A stretch of DNA of 11,910 bases from the NCBI GenBank assembly GCA_902797495.1, contig CADBTH010000091.1, positions 1-11,910 on the forward strand. Direction: 5' to 3'. The notes below the pieces were generated by a model, which had not been told where the DNA came from, did not search any database, and saw nothing but the letters and a program-made list of their open reading frames with translations. Origin of the DNA: an uncultured Ruminococcus sp. Lineage in GTDB: Bacteria; Bacillota; Clostridia; Oscillospirales; CAG-272. This document shows positions 6,935 through 11,910 of the stretch, piece by piece. Both the position numbers and the translations under genes were made by a program. Within the stretch, counting starts at the first letter, position 1. Each line of letters starts with the position of its first letter.

Positions 6935-8005
6935 ATGGCAAACGTAAAAAAAGATCGGCTCCCGAAGAGCGCCGATCCGAACAAAGTAAAGTACAGGGTG
7001 CTGGACTCCTCCCCCGAATACTCCGAGAGCGGGGAGGTCGCGGCGGCGAAGGCGGCGCTGGCGAAGGCTGAATCTTCCGCACCTGCCGAATATAAGTCGG
7101 CGTACTCGGACGAGATCAAAAATCTCACCGAGCGCATCCTCTCCGGAGAGAAGTTCTCCTACGACTTCAACGCCGACCCGATCTACAACGTCTACCGCGA
7201 ACAGTCCGAAGCCGACCGCCGCCGCGCGGTCTCGGACGCGGTCTCATCCGCCGCTCTTCTGACCGGCGGCTACGGCAACAGCTACGGGGTCACCGCCGCA
7301 CAGGAGGCGTCGGCTAAGAGCGCGGAAAACCTCAGAAAAATAATTCCGTCCCTTCTCGAGGCGGCTTACGACAGATGGTACGGCGAGCGCGAGGCGGAGC
7401 GCGAGCGGCTGCGCGCGGTGATGGATCTCGAGAGCGCGGACTACGGCAAGTACCGCGACTCGGTCTCGGACTATATGAGCAATCGCGACTACGCCTACGG
7501 AAAGTACGCCGATATGTCGAAGGCGGACTTCGACAGATACCTCTCCGAGCTCTCTCAGTGGAACGCCGACCGCGACTACGACAGAAGGGTCTACGAGTAC
7601 GACGAGGACGCAAAATACAGGGCGGAGCGAGCCGCCGCCGAGGACGCGGCGAGAGCGCGCGACTACGAGATGAAGCAGAAGCAGTACGAGCTCGACGTTT
7701 ATAAGGCGCAGCAGGCGGCGGCGACCGCCGCGGCGAACGCCGCGGCGCGCGCGGCGAAGTCTTCCTCGTCCTCATCCTCGTCGAAGTCAAAGTCGGGCGG
7801 CTCGGACGGGAACGTCGGAACGAGCGTCGCCGCGAGGGCTTTCCTCGACGGGCTGACGAGCGGATCGGCTCTCGACTCGCGCGGCCGCGTGAGGATGGAG
7901 TTCGTAAACGAGGTGAAGGCGGCGAAGAAGAGCGAGAAGATAACGAAGGAAGAGTACGACAGTCTGATGAACTACTTCAGGCAGCGCGGCATCTCCGAGG
8001 GATAA
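6935..8005 (+). CDS. Conserved Clostridia phage protein, candidate internal/ejection protein
   Basis: The product is 356 residues from ATG 6935 with an AAGGAAGGA site. Residues 53-90 (YKSAYSDEIKNLTERIL, FSYDFNADPIYNVYREQ) and the glycine-rich SSAALLTGGYGNSYGVTAA at about 104-122 are hallmarks of a widespread uncharacterised Clostridia prophage protein. Residues about 165-230 repeat DYGKYRD/AYGKYAD/DRDYDRR units, giving Tyr/Asp/Arg periodicity in a long helix. Then follow an Ala/Arg/Gln helix (about 230-275) and a poly-Ser linker (about 276-290). A small C-terminal helical domain (about 297-356, FVNEVKAAKKSEKITKEEYDSLM) ends the protein. The long helical build, with a glycine-rich hydrophobic segment, would suit a virion internal protein ejected with DNA in short-tailed phages. 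That role is inference; no enzyme motif is seen. Confidence 0.8.
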   Translation: MANVKKDRLPKSADPNKVKYRVLDSSPEYSESGEVAAAKAALAKAESSAPAEYKSAYSDEIKNLTERILSGEKFSYDFNADPIYNVYREQSEADRRRAVSDAVSSAALLTGGYGNSYGVTAAQEASAKSAENLRKIIPSLLEAAYDRWYGEREAERERLRAVMDLESADYGKYRDSVSDYMSNRDYAYGKYADMSKADFDRYLSELSQWNADRDYDRRVYEYDEDAKYRAERAAAEDAARARDYEMKQKQYELDVYKAQQAAATAAANAAARAAKSSSSSSSSKSKSGGSDGNVGTSVAARAFLDGLTSGSALDSRGRVRMEFVNEVKAAKKSEKITKEEYDSLMNYFRQRGISEG

Positions 8006-8014
8006 GGAGGGGCT

Positions 8015-8362
8015 ATGGAGTATCTGAAGAGCGAACGCTTTCCCTGCGTTAAGCGCGGAAAACTGACGTGGTGCGAGGGCGACACGTTCACGTTCAGGAT
8101 CAACGTCACCCTCACCTCGATGGGCGCGAAGATCGCCGACGACACGGGCTACGTTTACGTCGCGGAGTTTTTCGACGCGAGCGGAAAAGAGATCCTCGCC
8201 GTGACCGAGGAAGGGAACGGATCGGGACTTTTTGCAATTGCCTTTGACGCGCCGACGACGAGCCTCTTTCCGCGCGGAAGATATTTTTACGACGTACACG
8301 TCCTCTGTCCGGACGGCACCCGCATCACCGCGGGAAACGACCTCCCGATATCGGTCGTGTGA
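8015..8362 (+). CDS. Small beta-rich tail/baseplate-type protein
   Basis: A 115-residue protein starts at ATG 8015 behind a near-perfect AAGGAGG that overlaps the previous stop. It is predicted to be a single beta sandwich: TFTFRINVTLTSMGAKIADD, YVYVAEFFDASGKEIL, LFAIAFDAPTTSLFPRGRYF and YDVHVLCPDGTRITAGND. The ending RGRYFYDVHVLCPDGTRIT...LPISV resembles the N-terminal domain of baseplate or receptor-binding-protein anchors in Firmicutes phages, where a (Y/F)-x-YDV-x-(V/I)...DGxRxT strand pair is common. It is directly upstream of the collagen-like fibre and may anchor it. Function is inferred from fold pattern and position. Confidence 0.75.
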   Translation: MEYLKSERFPCVKRGKLTWCEGDTFTFRINVTLTSMGAKIADDTGYVYVAEFFDASGKEILAVTEEGNGSGLFAIAFDAPTTSLFPRGRYFYDVHVLCPDGTRITAGNDLPISVV

Positions 8363-8373
8363 AAGGAGTTAAT

Positions 8374-9258
8374 ATGGAAAACGTGATAGACGCCGGGCTG
8401 TACGGCTATATACAGCGCGGGATCTCGTCCGCTGAGATCTCGGAAGGGCGCCTGATCCTGAATCTGACGGACGGCGAAACGATCGACCTCGGCGTCGTCG
8501 CAGGTCAGGACGGCGCGAAGGGAGACCCCGGAGAGCGGGGTGAAAAAGGAGAGAAGGGAGAAAAGGGAGAAAAGGGGGATCGCGGCGACCCGGGAGAGCC
8601 CGCTCTTCCCGTCTACTATCTCGAGTGGCACTCGGGCGGAACTCATCCGACCGCTCCCGAGATCGCCGCTAACACGGCGGTGCTGAACGAGATCGCCGCT
8701 CTCGGCGAGGGGAACTATATCCTCTTTCTGAAGGTCTCCGACAGACTCGTCCCCGCGCAGACCGTATCCGCGCGCCGCGCGATCTTCGCCGATCTCAACG
8801 AGGGCACGAAGTTCAAGGTCTACACGATAGGCTTATCGGGCAGGAATTATTTTCAGCGCGACGATTATTTTCCGTCCGATACGTTCGACGAGTTCTCTGA
8901 CGGCGCGGCGTCAATGACGGCAATTGCCGAATACGTTGACGGCAGGCTCGGGACGACGGGTAACGTCGATTTGTCGAAGAAGCGCGACGTGCCGACTCTT
9001 GTGACGAGCGGAGTGAATATCTCTCTCGCCGACAACAGAGAGTACCGCCTGACGGACGTTCGCGATCTGACCCTCGCCTTCCCGCAGGGGTCGTTCGAGT
9101 GCTGGATGCGCCTCTCATTCGCGTCATCCGGAGACGTATCCGTCACCTTTCCGGCGGGAGCACGCTTCATCGGCGGCGAGCCGGAATACACGGCGGGCTC
9201 TCTTTGGGAGATATCGGTGAAGGACGGCGTCGTCGCCGCCGCGGAGGTGTCGCCGTGA
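8374..9258 (+). CDS. Collagen-like phage tail fibre protein
   Basis: The ATG at 8374 has an AAAGGAG site at 8362-8368; a GTG at 8359 in the same frame lies within that upstream stop region and is less likely. The product is 294 residues. Residues 44-76 are eleven uninterrupted Gly-X-Y triplets, including four tandem GEK units (56-67), and should form a collagen-type triple helix. An N-terminal beta anchor (about 1-43) precedes it. After the triplets comes a globular part and then a C-terminal beta domain (about 215-294) with LTDVRDLTLAFPQGSFECWM, RLSFASSGDVSVTFPAGARF and LWEISVKDGVVAAAEVSP. That domain is a recurrent tip in gut Clostridia phage fibres. The trimer probably binds the host surface. 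Its stop overlaps the GTG of the following micro-ORF. Confidence 0.87.
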   Translation: MENVIDAGLYGYIQRGISSAEISEGRLILNLTDGETIDLGVVAGQDGAKGDPGERGEKGEKGEKGEKGDRGDPGEPALPVYYLEWHSGGTHPTAPEIAANTAVLNEIAALGEGNYILFLKVSDRLVPAQTVSARRAIFADLNEGTKFKVYTIGLSGRNYFQRDDYFPSDTFDEFSDGAASMTAIAEYVDGRLGTTGNVDLSKKRDVPTLVTSGVNISLADNREYRLTDVRDLTLAFPQGSFECWMRLSFASSGDVSVTFPAGARFIGGEPEYTAGSLWEISVKDGVVAAAEVSP

Positions 9259-9323
9259 GAAGAAGGATACTTATCGCGCTGATACTGGCGCGCCTCGCAG
9301 AAAGAGAGGAGGGCGGCGTATGA
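9255..9323 (+). CDS. 22-residue micro-ORF linking fibre and lysis genes
   Basis: A GTG at 9255 overlaps the fibre stop (GTGA) and has GGAGG at 9243-9247, seven bases upstream. It encodes a 22-residue peptide that starts MRRRILIALILARLAERE and ends EGGV, with TGA at 9321-9323 overlapping the ATG of the next gene (ATGA). The peptide has a basic start, a short hydrophobic run (ILIALILA) and a charged end. The well-placed ribosome binding site and overlaps on both sides favour real, coupled translation, but a 22-codon frame can arise by chance. It could be a membrane-active lysis helper or only a coupling device that carries ribosomes across the junction. I recognise no family. Confidence 0.5.
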   Translation: MRRRILIALILARLAEREEGGV

Positions 9324-9553
9324 CGTGGGAGATAGTCTCCGGCTTTACCGTTCTTCTCGGCGCGGTGATCTCGATCATGAACGTGGTCGTTCGGGTCAAC
9401 CGCTCGCTTATAACCCTCGAGGGCACGGTGCGCCGTCTGACGGAGTACATAGAGAAGCAGGACGCGAAGAACGAACATTTCTACAGCAAGCTGAATACGC
9501 TGGATAAGAGGGTGACGCTTCTCGAAAGCGGCTCGAAGGGAGGGGTCGAATGA
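9320..9553 (+). CDS. XhlA-like membrane/coiled-coil lysis protein
   Basis: The 77-residue product begins at an ATG that overlaps the previous stop; GAGGAGGG lies upstream at about 9307-9315. Residues about 3-25 (WEIVSGFTVLLGAVISIMNVVV) form one membrane helix. The remainder is an amphipathic helix with coiled-coil character (SLITLEGTVRRLTEYIEKQD, NEHFYSKLNTLDKRVTLLES). One membrane segment plus a coiled coil is the architecture of XhlA/haemolysin-like proteins that work with holins, although in classic XhlA the membrane helix is C-terminal and here it is N-terminal. It is directly before the holin and overlaps it (ATGA at 9550-9553). Membrane location is well supported; the family name is tentative. 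Confidence 0.75.
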   Translation: MTWEIVSGFTVLLGAVISIMNVVVRVNRSLITLEGTVRRLTEYIEKQDAKNEHFYSKLNTLDKRVTLLESGSKGGVE

Positions 9554-9768
9554 AGGAGACCGTAAGGCGCGCCGCGCGCACCTTCTTCCAGGCCGCCCTC
9601 GGCTACGCGTGCGCGAATCTCGCCGCCTCCGCCGTGGGGATCGTCAAGGGAGGCGACGTCCTCGTCGCCTTCATCGCCTCGGCGCTCGCGAGCGGGATCG
9701 CCGCCGTGATGAATCTGCCGAAGAGGGGCGACAGAAAAGAAGGAATGGAGGAAAATGATGAAAAATAG
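9550..9768 (+). CDS. Phage holin
   Basis: This 72-residue protein has a basic N-terminus (MKETVRRAARTFFQ), two hydrophobic segments at about 12-33 and 38-55 (ALGYACANLAASAVGIV and DVLVAFIASALASGIAAVMNL), a short turn between them, and a highly charged C-terminus (PKRGDRKEGMEENDEK). This is the layout of small class II holins, which form holes in the membrane to release or activate the endolysin at the end of infection. The composition resembles r1t-type holins. Its last 14 bases overlap the endolysin start, and it is coupled to the XhlA-like gene upstream, so the lysis genes form one translational unit. Confidence 0.85.
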   Translation: MKETVRRAARTFFQAALGYACANLAASAVGIVKGGDVLVAFIASALASGIAAVMNLPKRGDRKEGMEENDEK

Positions 9769-10621
9769 GATTTTCGGGATCGACGTGTCCCTCTACCAGA
9801 AGGGACTCGATTTTGAGCGCGCCGCGGCGGAGGGCGTGAAGTACGCCGTCGTGAAGGCGAGCGAGTCGAAGTTCGTCGATCCGGAGTTTGAAAACAACTA
9901 CAGGCGCGCAAAAGCGGCGGGTCTGAAGGTCGGCGCGTATCACTATCTCACTGCGACGACCGACCTCGAAGCCGTGAACTGCGCGAGGTATATGATCGAC
10001 AAATGTCTCATAGGCAAGGTCTTCGAGTACCCGATCTTCGTTGACGTCGAGGACGCCTCGCTGAAGAAGCTTTCAAAGGCGGAGGTGACCTCCATTGTGA
10101 CCTCGTTCTGCACAGAGCTTGAGGCGGAGGGCTACTGGGCGGGCTTCTACACGAACCTCGACTGGTACCGCAATCATCTCGACGGCGCCGCGCTCGCGAA
10201 GAGGTTCAGCTTCTGGTTCGCCTACTGGGGCTCCTCCTGCGCGCTCGACGACGCTCAGATGTGGCAGTTCGGCGGCAACGTGAACGTGCTCCGCCCGAAC
10301 GTCGTGGCGGGATTCGTCTGCGATCAGGACTACTCGTTCGTCGATTTTCCCGCGAAGATCGCCGCGAAGGGTCTCAACGGCACGAAAAAAACTCCCGTCG
10401 CCCCGAAGCCGTCCGACAGCATGACGGCTCTTGACGTGGGAGATCGCGTCAGGCTGAAGCCCGACGCCGTCGTTTACGGCAGCTCGAAGCGCTTCGCCTC
10501 CTGGGTCTACGAGTCGGTGCTCTTCGTGCGCGAGATCTCCGGTAACCGCGTCGTCGTTTCCGTGAACAAAAGCGGCGACGTGACCGGCGCCGTCGACAGG
10601 AAGTATTTAGTGAAAGCATAA
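9758..10621 (+). CDS. Endolysin, GH25 family lysozyme with C-terminal wall-binding-like domain
   Basis: The enzyme cleaves the beta-1,4 bond between N-acetylmuramic acid and N-acetylglucosamine of peptidoglycan. Two adjacent ATGs are possible; the second (9758) sits six bases after GGAGG at 9747-9751, while the first (9755) is only three bases away. From 9758 there are 287 residues. The GH25 barrel spans about 4-205: FGIDVSLYQ with catalytic-site Asp9, YAVVKASES, VGAYHYL, then YPIFVDVED with Asp96 and Glu98 (the D-x-E pair), GFYTNLDWY and AQMWQFGG. A linker rich in Lys, Pro and Thr follows (about 208-225). The C-terminal 60 residues (DVGDRVRLKPDAVVYGSSKR to DRKYLVKA) look like a small SH3-type beta domain for wall binding. 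It is the last gene of the lysis unit. No signal peptide is present, as expected for holin-dependent export. Confidence 0.95.
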   Translation: MKNRIFGIDVSLYQKGLDFERAAAEGVKYAVVKASESKFVDPEFENNYRRAKAAGLKVGAYHYLTATTDLEAVNCARYMIDKCLIGKVFEYPIFVDVEDASLKKLSKAEVTSIVTSFCTELEAEGYWAGFYTNLDWYRNHLDGAALAKRFSFWFAYWGSSCALDDAQMWQFGGNVNVLRPNVVAGFVCDQDYSFVDFPAKIAAKGLNGTKKTPVAPKPSDSMTALDVGDRVRLKPDAVVYGSSKRFASWVYESVLFVREISGNRVVVSVNKSGDVTGAVDRKYLVKA

Positions 10622-10625
10622 AATA

Positions 10626-10683
10626 GCGGGGCAACTTCTTATAAGAAGTTTCCCCGCGCCCCTTCAAGAATTTTTGAAAGGGG
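10626..10683 (+). terminator. Two consecutive hairpins after endolysin; probable late terminator or dispersed repeat
   Basis: Five bases after the endolysin stop is a long hairpin: GCGGGG (10626-10631) pairs with CCCCGC (10652-10657), and AACTTCTT (10633-10640) pairs with AAGAAGTT (10643-10650), with one mismatch between the two stems. A second hairpin follows, CCCCTTCAA (10659-10667) with TTGAAAGGGG (10674-10683), one base bulged. Neither has a clean run of T directly after its stem, so neither is a textbook intrinsic terminator. The pair looks like a noncoding repeat that I associate with Clostridia genomes. It separates the lysis operon from the next promoter. Confidence 0.6.
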
Positions 10684-10695
10684 GAGGGGTTCTTA

Positions 10696-10724
10696 TTGAC
10701 AATACGCTTCCGGTTTGATAAAAT
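10696..10724 (+). promoter_or_regulatory. Sigma-A-type promoter for the FtsX-domain gene
   Basis: A perfect -35 TTGACA (10696-10701) and a near-perfect -10 TAAAAT (10719-10724, five of six to TATAAT) are separated by exactly 17 bases. The -10 lies about 30 bases before the ATG at 10754, in the most AT-rich part of an otherwise GC-rich window. A G-rich site (GGGGGGCGAG) precedes the start codon. I found no operator-like palindrome over it, so the gene may be expressed constitutively, independent of phage late transcription. Confidence 0.85.
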
Positions 10725-10753
10725 GATATAAAGATCGGATCGGGGGGCGAGTA

Positions 10754-11617
10754 ATGATTTGTCCGAAATGCGGCGCGGATACTGCCGGTGAAAAAACTGT
10801 AGATAAGAAAAAGAAGACGAAGCTCTTCGTGATCATAGGCTGCGCGGCGGCGCTCATTGTGGCCGCTCTCATCCTGATCCTGACGCTCGGCGGCAAAGAC
10901 GGCATTGTCGGAACGTGGAAAACTTCTTTACCCGTAGATAAGGTCATCTCGATCCTCGCGGACGAGCTGAAAATGCCGAACAGGATCGTTGCGTTCTGCC
11001 AACAGGACGCGACGGAGGAAGAAATCCTCGCTGCGGAGGAAAGGATCAGGGCGCAGGGCGGAGTGGAATCGGTCGTCCGCATCACAAAAGCCGAAGCCCT
11101 CGAAAAGATGAAGGAGCAGGCGGGCGAGAACGCGGATCTGTACAGCGATTTCAACGACGAGAATAATCCGCTCTCGGACAGCTTTGAGATAACTTACACT
11201 TCGGATGTGGACGTCGATAACCTCCGGAATGAACTCTTTCAAATAGAGATTATCAGAAAGGTCAACTCCCGGGCGGACCTTTCGAAGAGTCTTTCGGCGT
11301 ATATAAACTCCTTGATCAACTCGGACGACGAGCTGGAAATGACGTTCGAATTCAAAGATGACGGGACGTATCGGGGAGGCTTCGACGAAGACCGCGTCAG
11401 GGAAGTAATTCCCCTCGTATTCGACGGCAGATTTGACAGATTGAATTTCAATGGTTCATACACATATGAAAACGGCAAGCTGATCCTCGACAACGCGGAG
11501 GTCGACTATGAGCTCGACGGCGACACGCTCACGTTCAGGAGCATCTCGGGAGAGGGCGCAGAAAACAACCCTCTGACGAGCGACGCGATCCTCCCCATCG
11601 TATTCACGCGCAGCTGA
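10754..11617 (+). CDS. Half-zinc-ribbon membrane protein with inserted FtsX-extracellular-domain-like segment
   Basis: The 287-residue product starts with a single zinc knuckle (ICPKCGAD, 2-9); the second CxxC of a full zinc ribbon is missing. A Lys-rich stretch (17-23) and one membrane helix (about 24-46) follow, so the rest should be outside the membrane. GIVGTWKTSL (50-59) and MTFEFKDDGTYRGG, YTYENGKLILDN, YELDGDTLTF (about 196-261) match the lipocalin-like beta domain common in Clostridia zinc-ribbon membrane proteins. Between these halves, residues about 76-180 resemble the extracellular domain of the cell-division protein FtsX: NRIVAFCQQDATEEEILAAE, GVESVVRITKAEALEKMKEQ, NPLSDSFEI and IIRKVNSRADLSKSL. 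The FtsX domain normally recruits peptidoglycan hydrolases; no FtsX membrane permease part is present here. The gene has its own promoter and no phage partner. It may be a moron or a host gene. The domain call is by motif; function is unknown. Confidence 0.88.
   Translation: MICPKCGADTAGEKTVDKKKKTKLFVIIGCAAALIVAALILILTLGGKDGIVGTWKTSLPVDKVISILADELKMPNRIVAFCQQDATEEEILAAEERIRAQGGVESVVRITKAEALEKMKEQAGENADLYSDFNDENNPLSDSFEITYTSDVDVDNLRNELFQIEIIRKVNSRADLSKSLSAYINSLINSDDELEMTFEFKDDGTYRGGFDEDRVREVIPLVFDGRFDRLNFNGSYTYENGKLILDNAEVDYELDGDTLTFRSISGEGAENNPLTSDAILPIVFTRS
10979..11293 (+). other. FtsX extracellular-domain-like segment within the preceding CDS
   Basis: This is residues about 76-180 of the membrane protein at 10754-11617. 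In order it shows a first strand (NRIVAFC), an acidic helix start (QDATEEEILAAEERI), a GVESV strand, the ITKAEALEKMKEQ helix, a GENADLYSDFNDENNPLSDS loop and SFEITYTSDVDVDNLRNEL. It closes with IEIIRKVNSRADLSKSL. This follows strand for strand the FtsX pattern (V-x-L...DAT-x-E-x-I...GV-x-SV...SKEEAL-x-K-x-x-x...NPLPDSFEV...GV-x-KV). The boundaries are approximate. Confidence 0.8.
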
Positions 11618-11647
11618 TCCGGAATGAACCTCACATAATCACAAAAA

Positions 11648-11676
11648 AACGGCGGCAGGACAACCCTGCTGCCGTT
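11648..11676. terminator. Strong 12-bp hairpin after the FtsX-domain gene
   Basis: AACGGCGGCAGG (11648-11659) pairs with CCTGCTGCCGTT (11665-11676) around the 5-base loop ACAAC. In + strand RNA one pair is G-U; in minus strand RNA it would be an A-C mismatch. Seven A residues (11643-11649) precede the stem, so a minus strand transcript would end in a U run, as in an intrinsic terminator. The + strand side lacks a U run (ATCGTATACG follows). It may therefore end transcripts arriving from the right, or act in both directions. Confidence 0.65.
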
Positions 11677-11742
11677 ATCGTATACGAACGGCAAACAGCC
11701 TCAGACAAGTGCGGCACGAACAAAAAAGTCCCGCCACCTTCG

Positions 11743-11896
11743 GCGGAGCGGTCGAGCGCAAATATTTAGTGAAGGTATGACGACCGCTCCGCGGTCTACA
11801 CCTCATCCGTCAAGCAAGCTTGACACCTTCTCGCCTGCGGGCTCGGTCAGATGGCGGATCTGACAGTCCACCGGACTGTCATTCAACACCGCCATC
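11743..11896. repeat. Dense overlapping hairpins at the right edge; probable dispersed noncoding repeat
   Basis: A 12-bp perfect inverted repeat (GCGGAGCGGTCG 11743-11754, CGACCGCTCCGC 11781-11792) encloses the end of the endolysin relic. It competes with GACCGC-TCC-GCGGTC (11782-11796). Then come GTCAAGC-AA-GCTTGAC (11809-11824), GTCAGAT-GGCGG-ATCTGAC (11846-11864) and GACAGTCC-ACC-GGACTGTC (11862-11880). GATGGCGG (11850-11857) also pairs with CCGCCATC (11889-11896) as an outer stem. The frame ACCTCATCCGTC-hairpin-GACACCTTCTC is one I associate with a common noncoding repeat of Clostridia genomes. From 11618 to the window end I see no intact gene. Confidence 0.75.
11745..11780 (+). pseudogene. 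Relic of a second endolysin 3' end (12 codons)
   Basis: Read in frame, the segment gives GAVERKYLVKV and a stop, against GAVDRKYLVKA and a stop at the end of the endolysin (10586-10621). Of 36 bases, 27 match, and most differences are at third codon positions or are synonymous (AGG/CGC for Arg, AAG/AAA, AAA/AAG, GGC/GGA, GCC/GCG). This is the mark of sequence that diverged while still coding. Upstream in the same frame KSPATFG sits where the endolysin has KSGDVT, so the relic may reach back to about 11724. No start or GH25 part is present. It may be the truncated end of another prophage's lysozyme gene. Confidence 0.7.
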
Positions 11897-11910
11897 CCCG
11901 CTTCGCTACC

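Noticed and set aside
5083..7137. 684-codon open frame on the minus strand opposite the DUF859-like gene
   Set aside because: It lies opposite a well-supported gene, has a strongly Arg-rich, low-quality composition, and reflects the lack of TA-containing stops in GC-rich DNA.
10754..11617. True FtsX cell-division protein
   Set aside because: Only the extracellular-like domain is present; there is one membrane helix instead of four and no FtsE neighbour.

Overview
The window looks like the late (virion and lysis) part of a prophage in a GC-rich member of the Clostridia. Every gene I can support is on the + strand. The genes are tightly packed, with ATGA/GTGA stop-start overlaps and AGGAGG-type ribosome binding sites. 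The host assignment is inference. It rests on the Shine-Dalgarno style, the half-zinc-ribbon/membrane protein at the right end, and noncoding hairpin repeats of a kind I associate with gut Clostridia.

Layout: 1-516 is the 3' part of a putative scaffold gene. A noncoding hairpin array follows at 504-605. Next comes the head and connector module: N4-gp56-type major capsid protein (620-1909), a small protein (1918-2127), a head-tail connector candidate (2124-2480), a large beta-rich nozzle-like protein (2489-4243) and a coiled-coil virion protein (4251-4904). A second, mirror-symmetric hairpin array fills 4896-5129. After it lie the adhesion and ejection genes: a DUF859-like protein (5146-6918), a Tyr/Asp-rich internal-protein candidate (6935-8005), a small beta protein (8015-8362) and a collagen-like fibre (8374-9258). 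The lysis cassette is a coupled chain: a 22-codon micro-ORF, an XhlA-like membrane/coiled-coil protein, a holin and a GH25 lysozyme (9255-10621). No tape-measure or tail-tube gene lies between the connector and lysis genes, so a short-tailed (podovirus-like) virion is the best reading.

Downstream of lysis the composition changes. A paired-hairpin element and a strong sigma-A-type promoter precede a single gene (10754-11617). It encodes a half zinc ribbon, one membrane helix and an extracytoplasmic part in which an FtsX-extracellular-domain-like segment appears to be inserted into a lipocalin-like beta domain. This could be a moron (lysogenic-conversion gene) or a flanking host gene. The last 293 bases hold a terminator-like hairpin, a 12-codon relic of a second endolysin 3' end, and a dense set of overlapping hairpins.

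The most unusual features are the two arrays of sequence-diverse perfect hairpins joined by a constant linker ending in AATT, the FtsX-like domain insertion, and the endolysin relic. Family names are from recognition of sequence motifs; no database search was possible.
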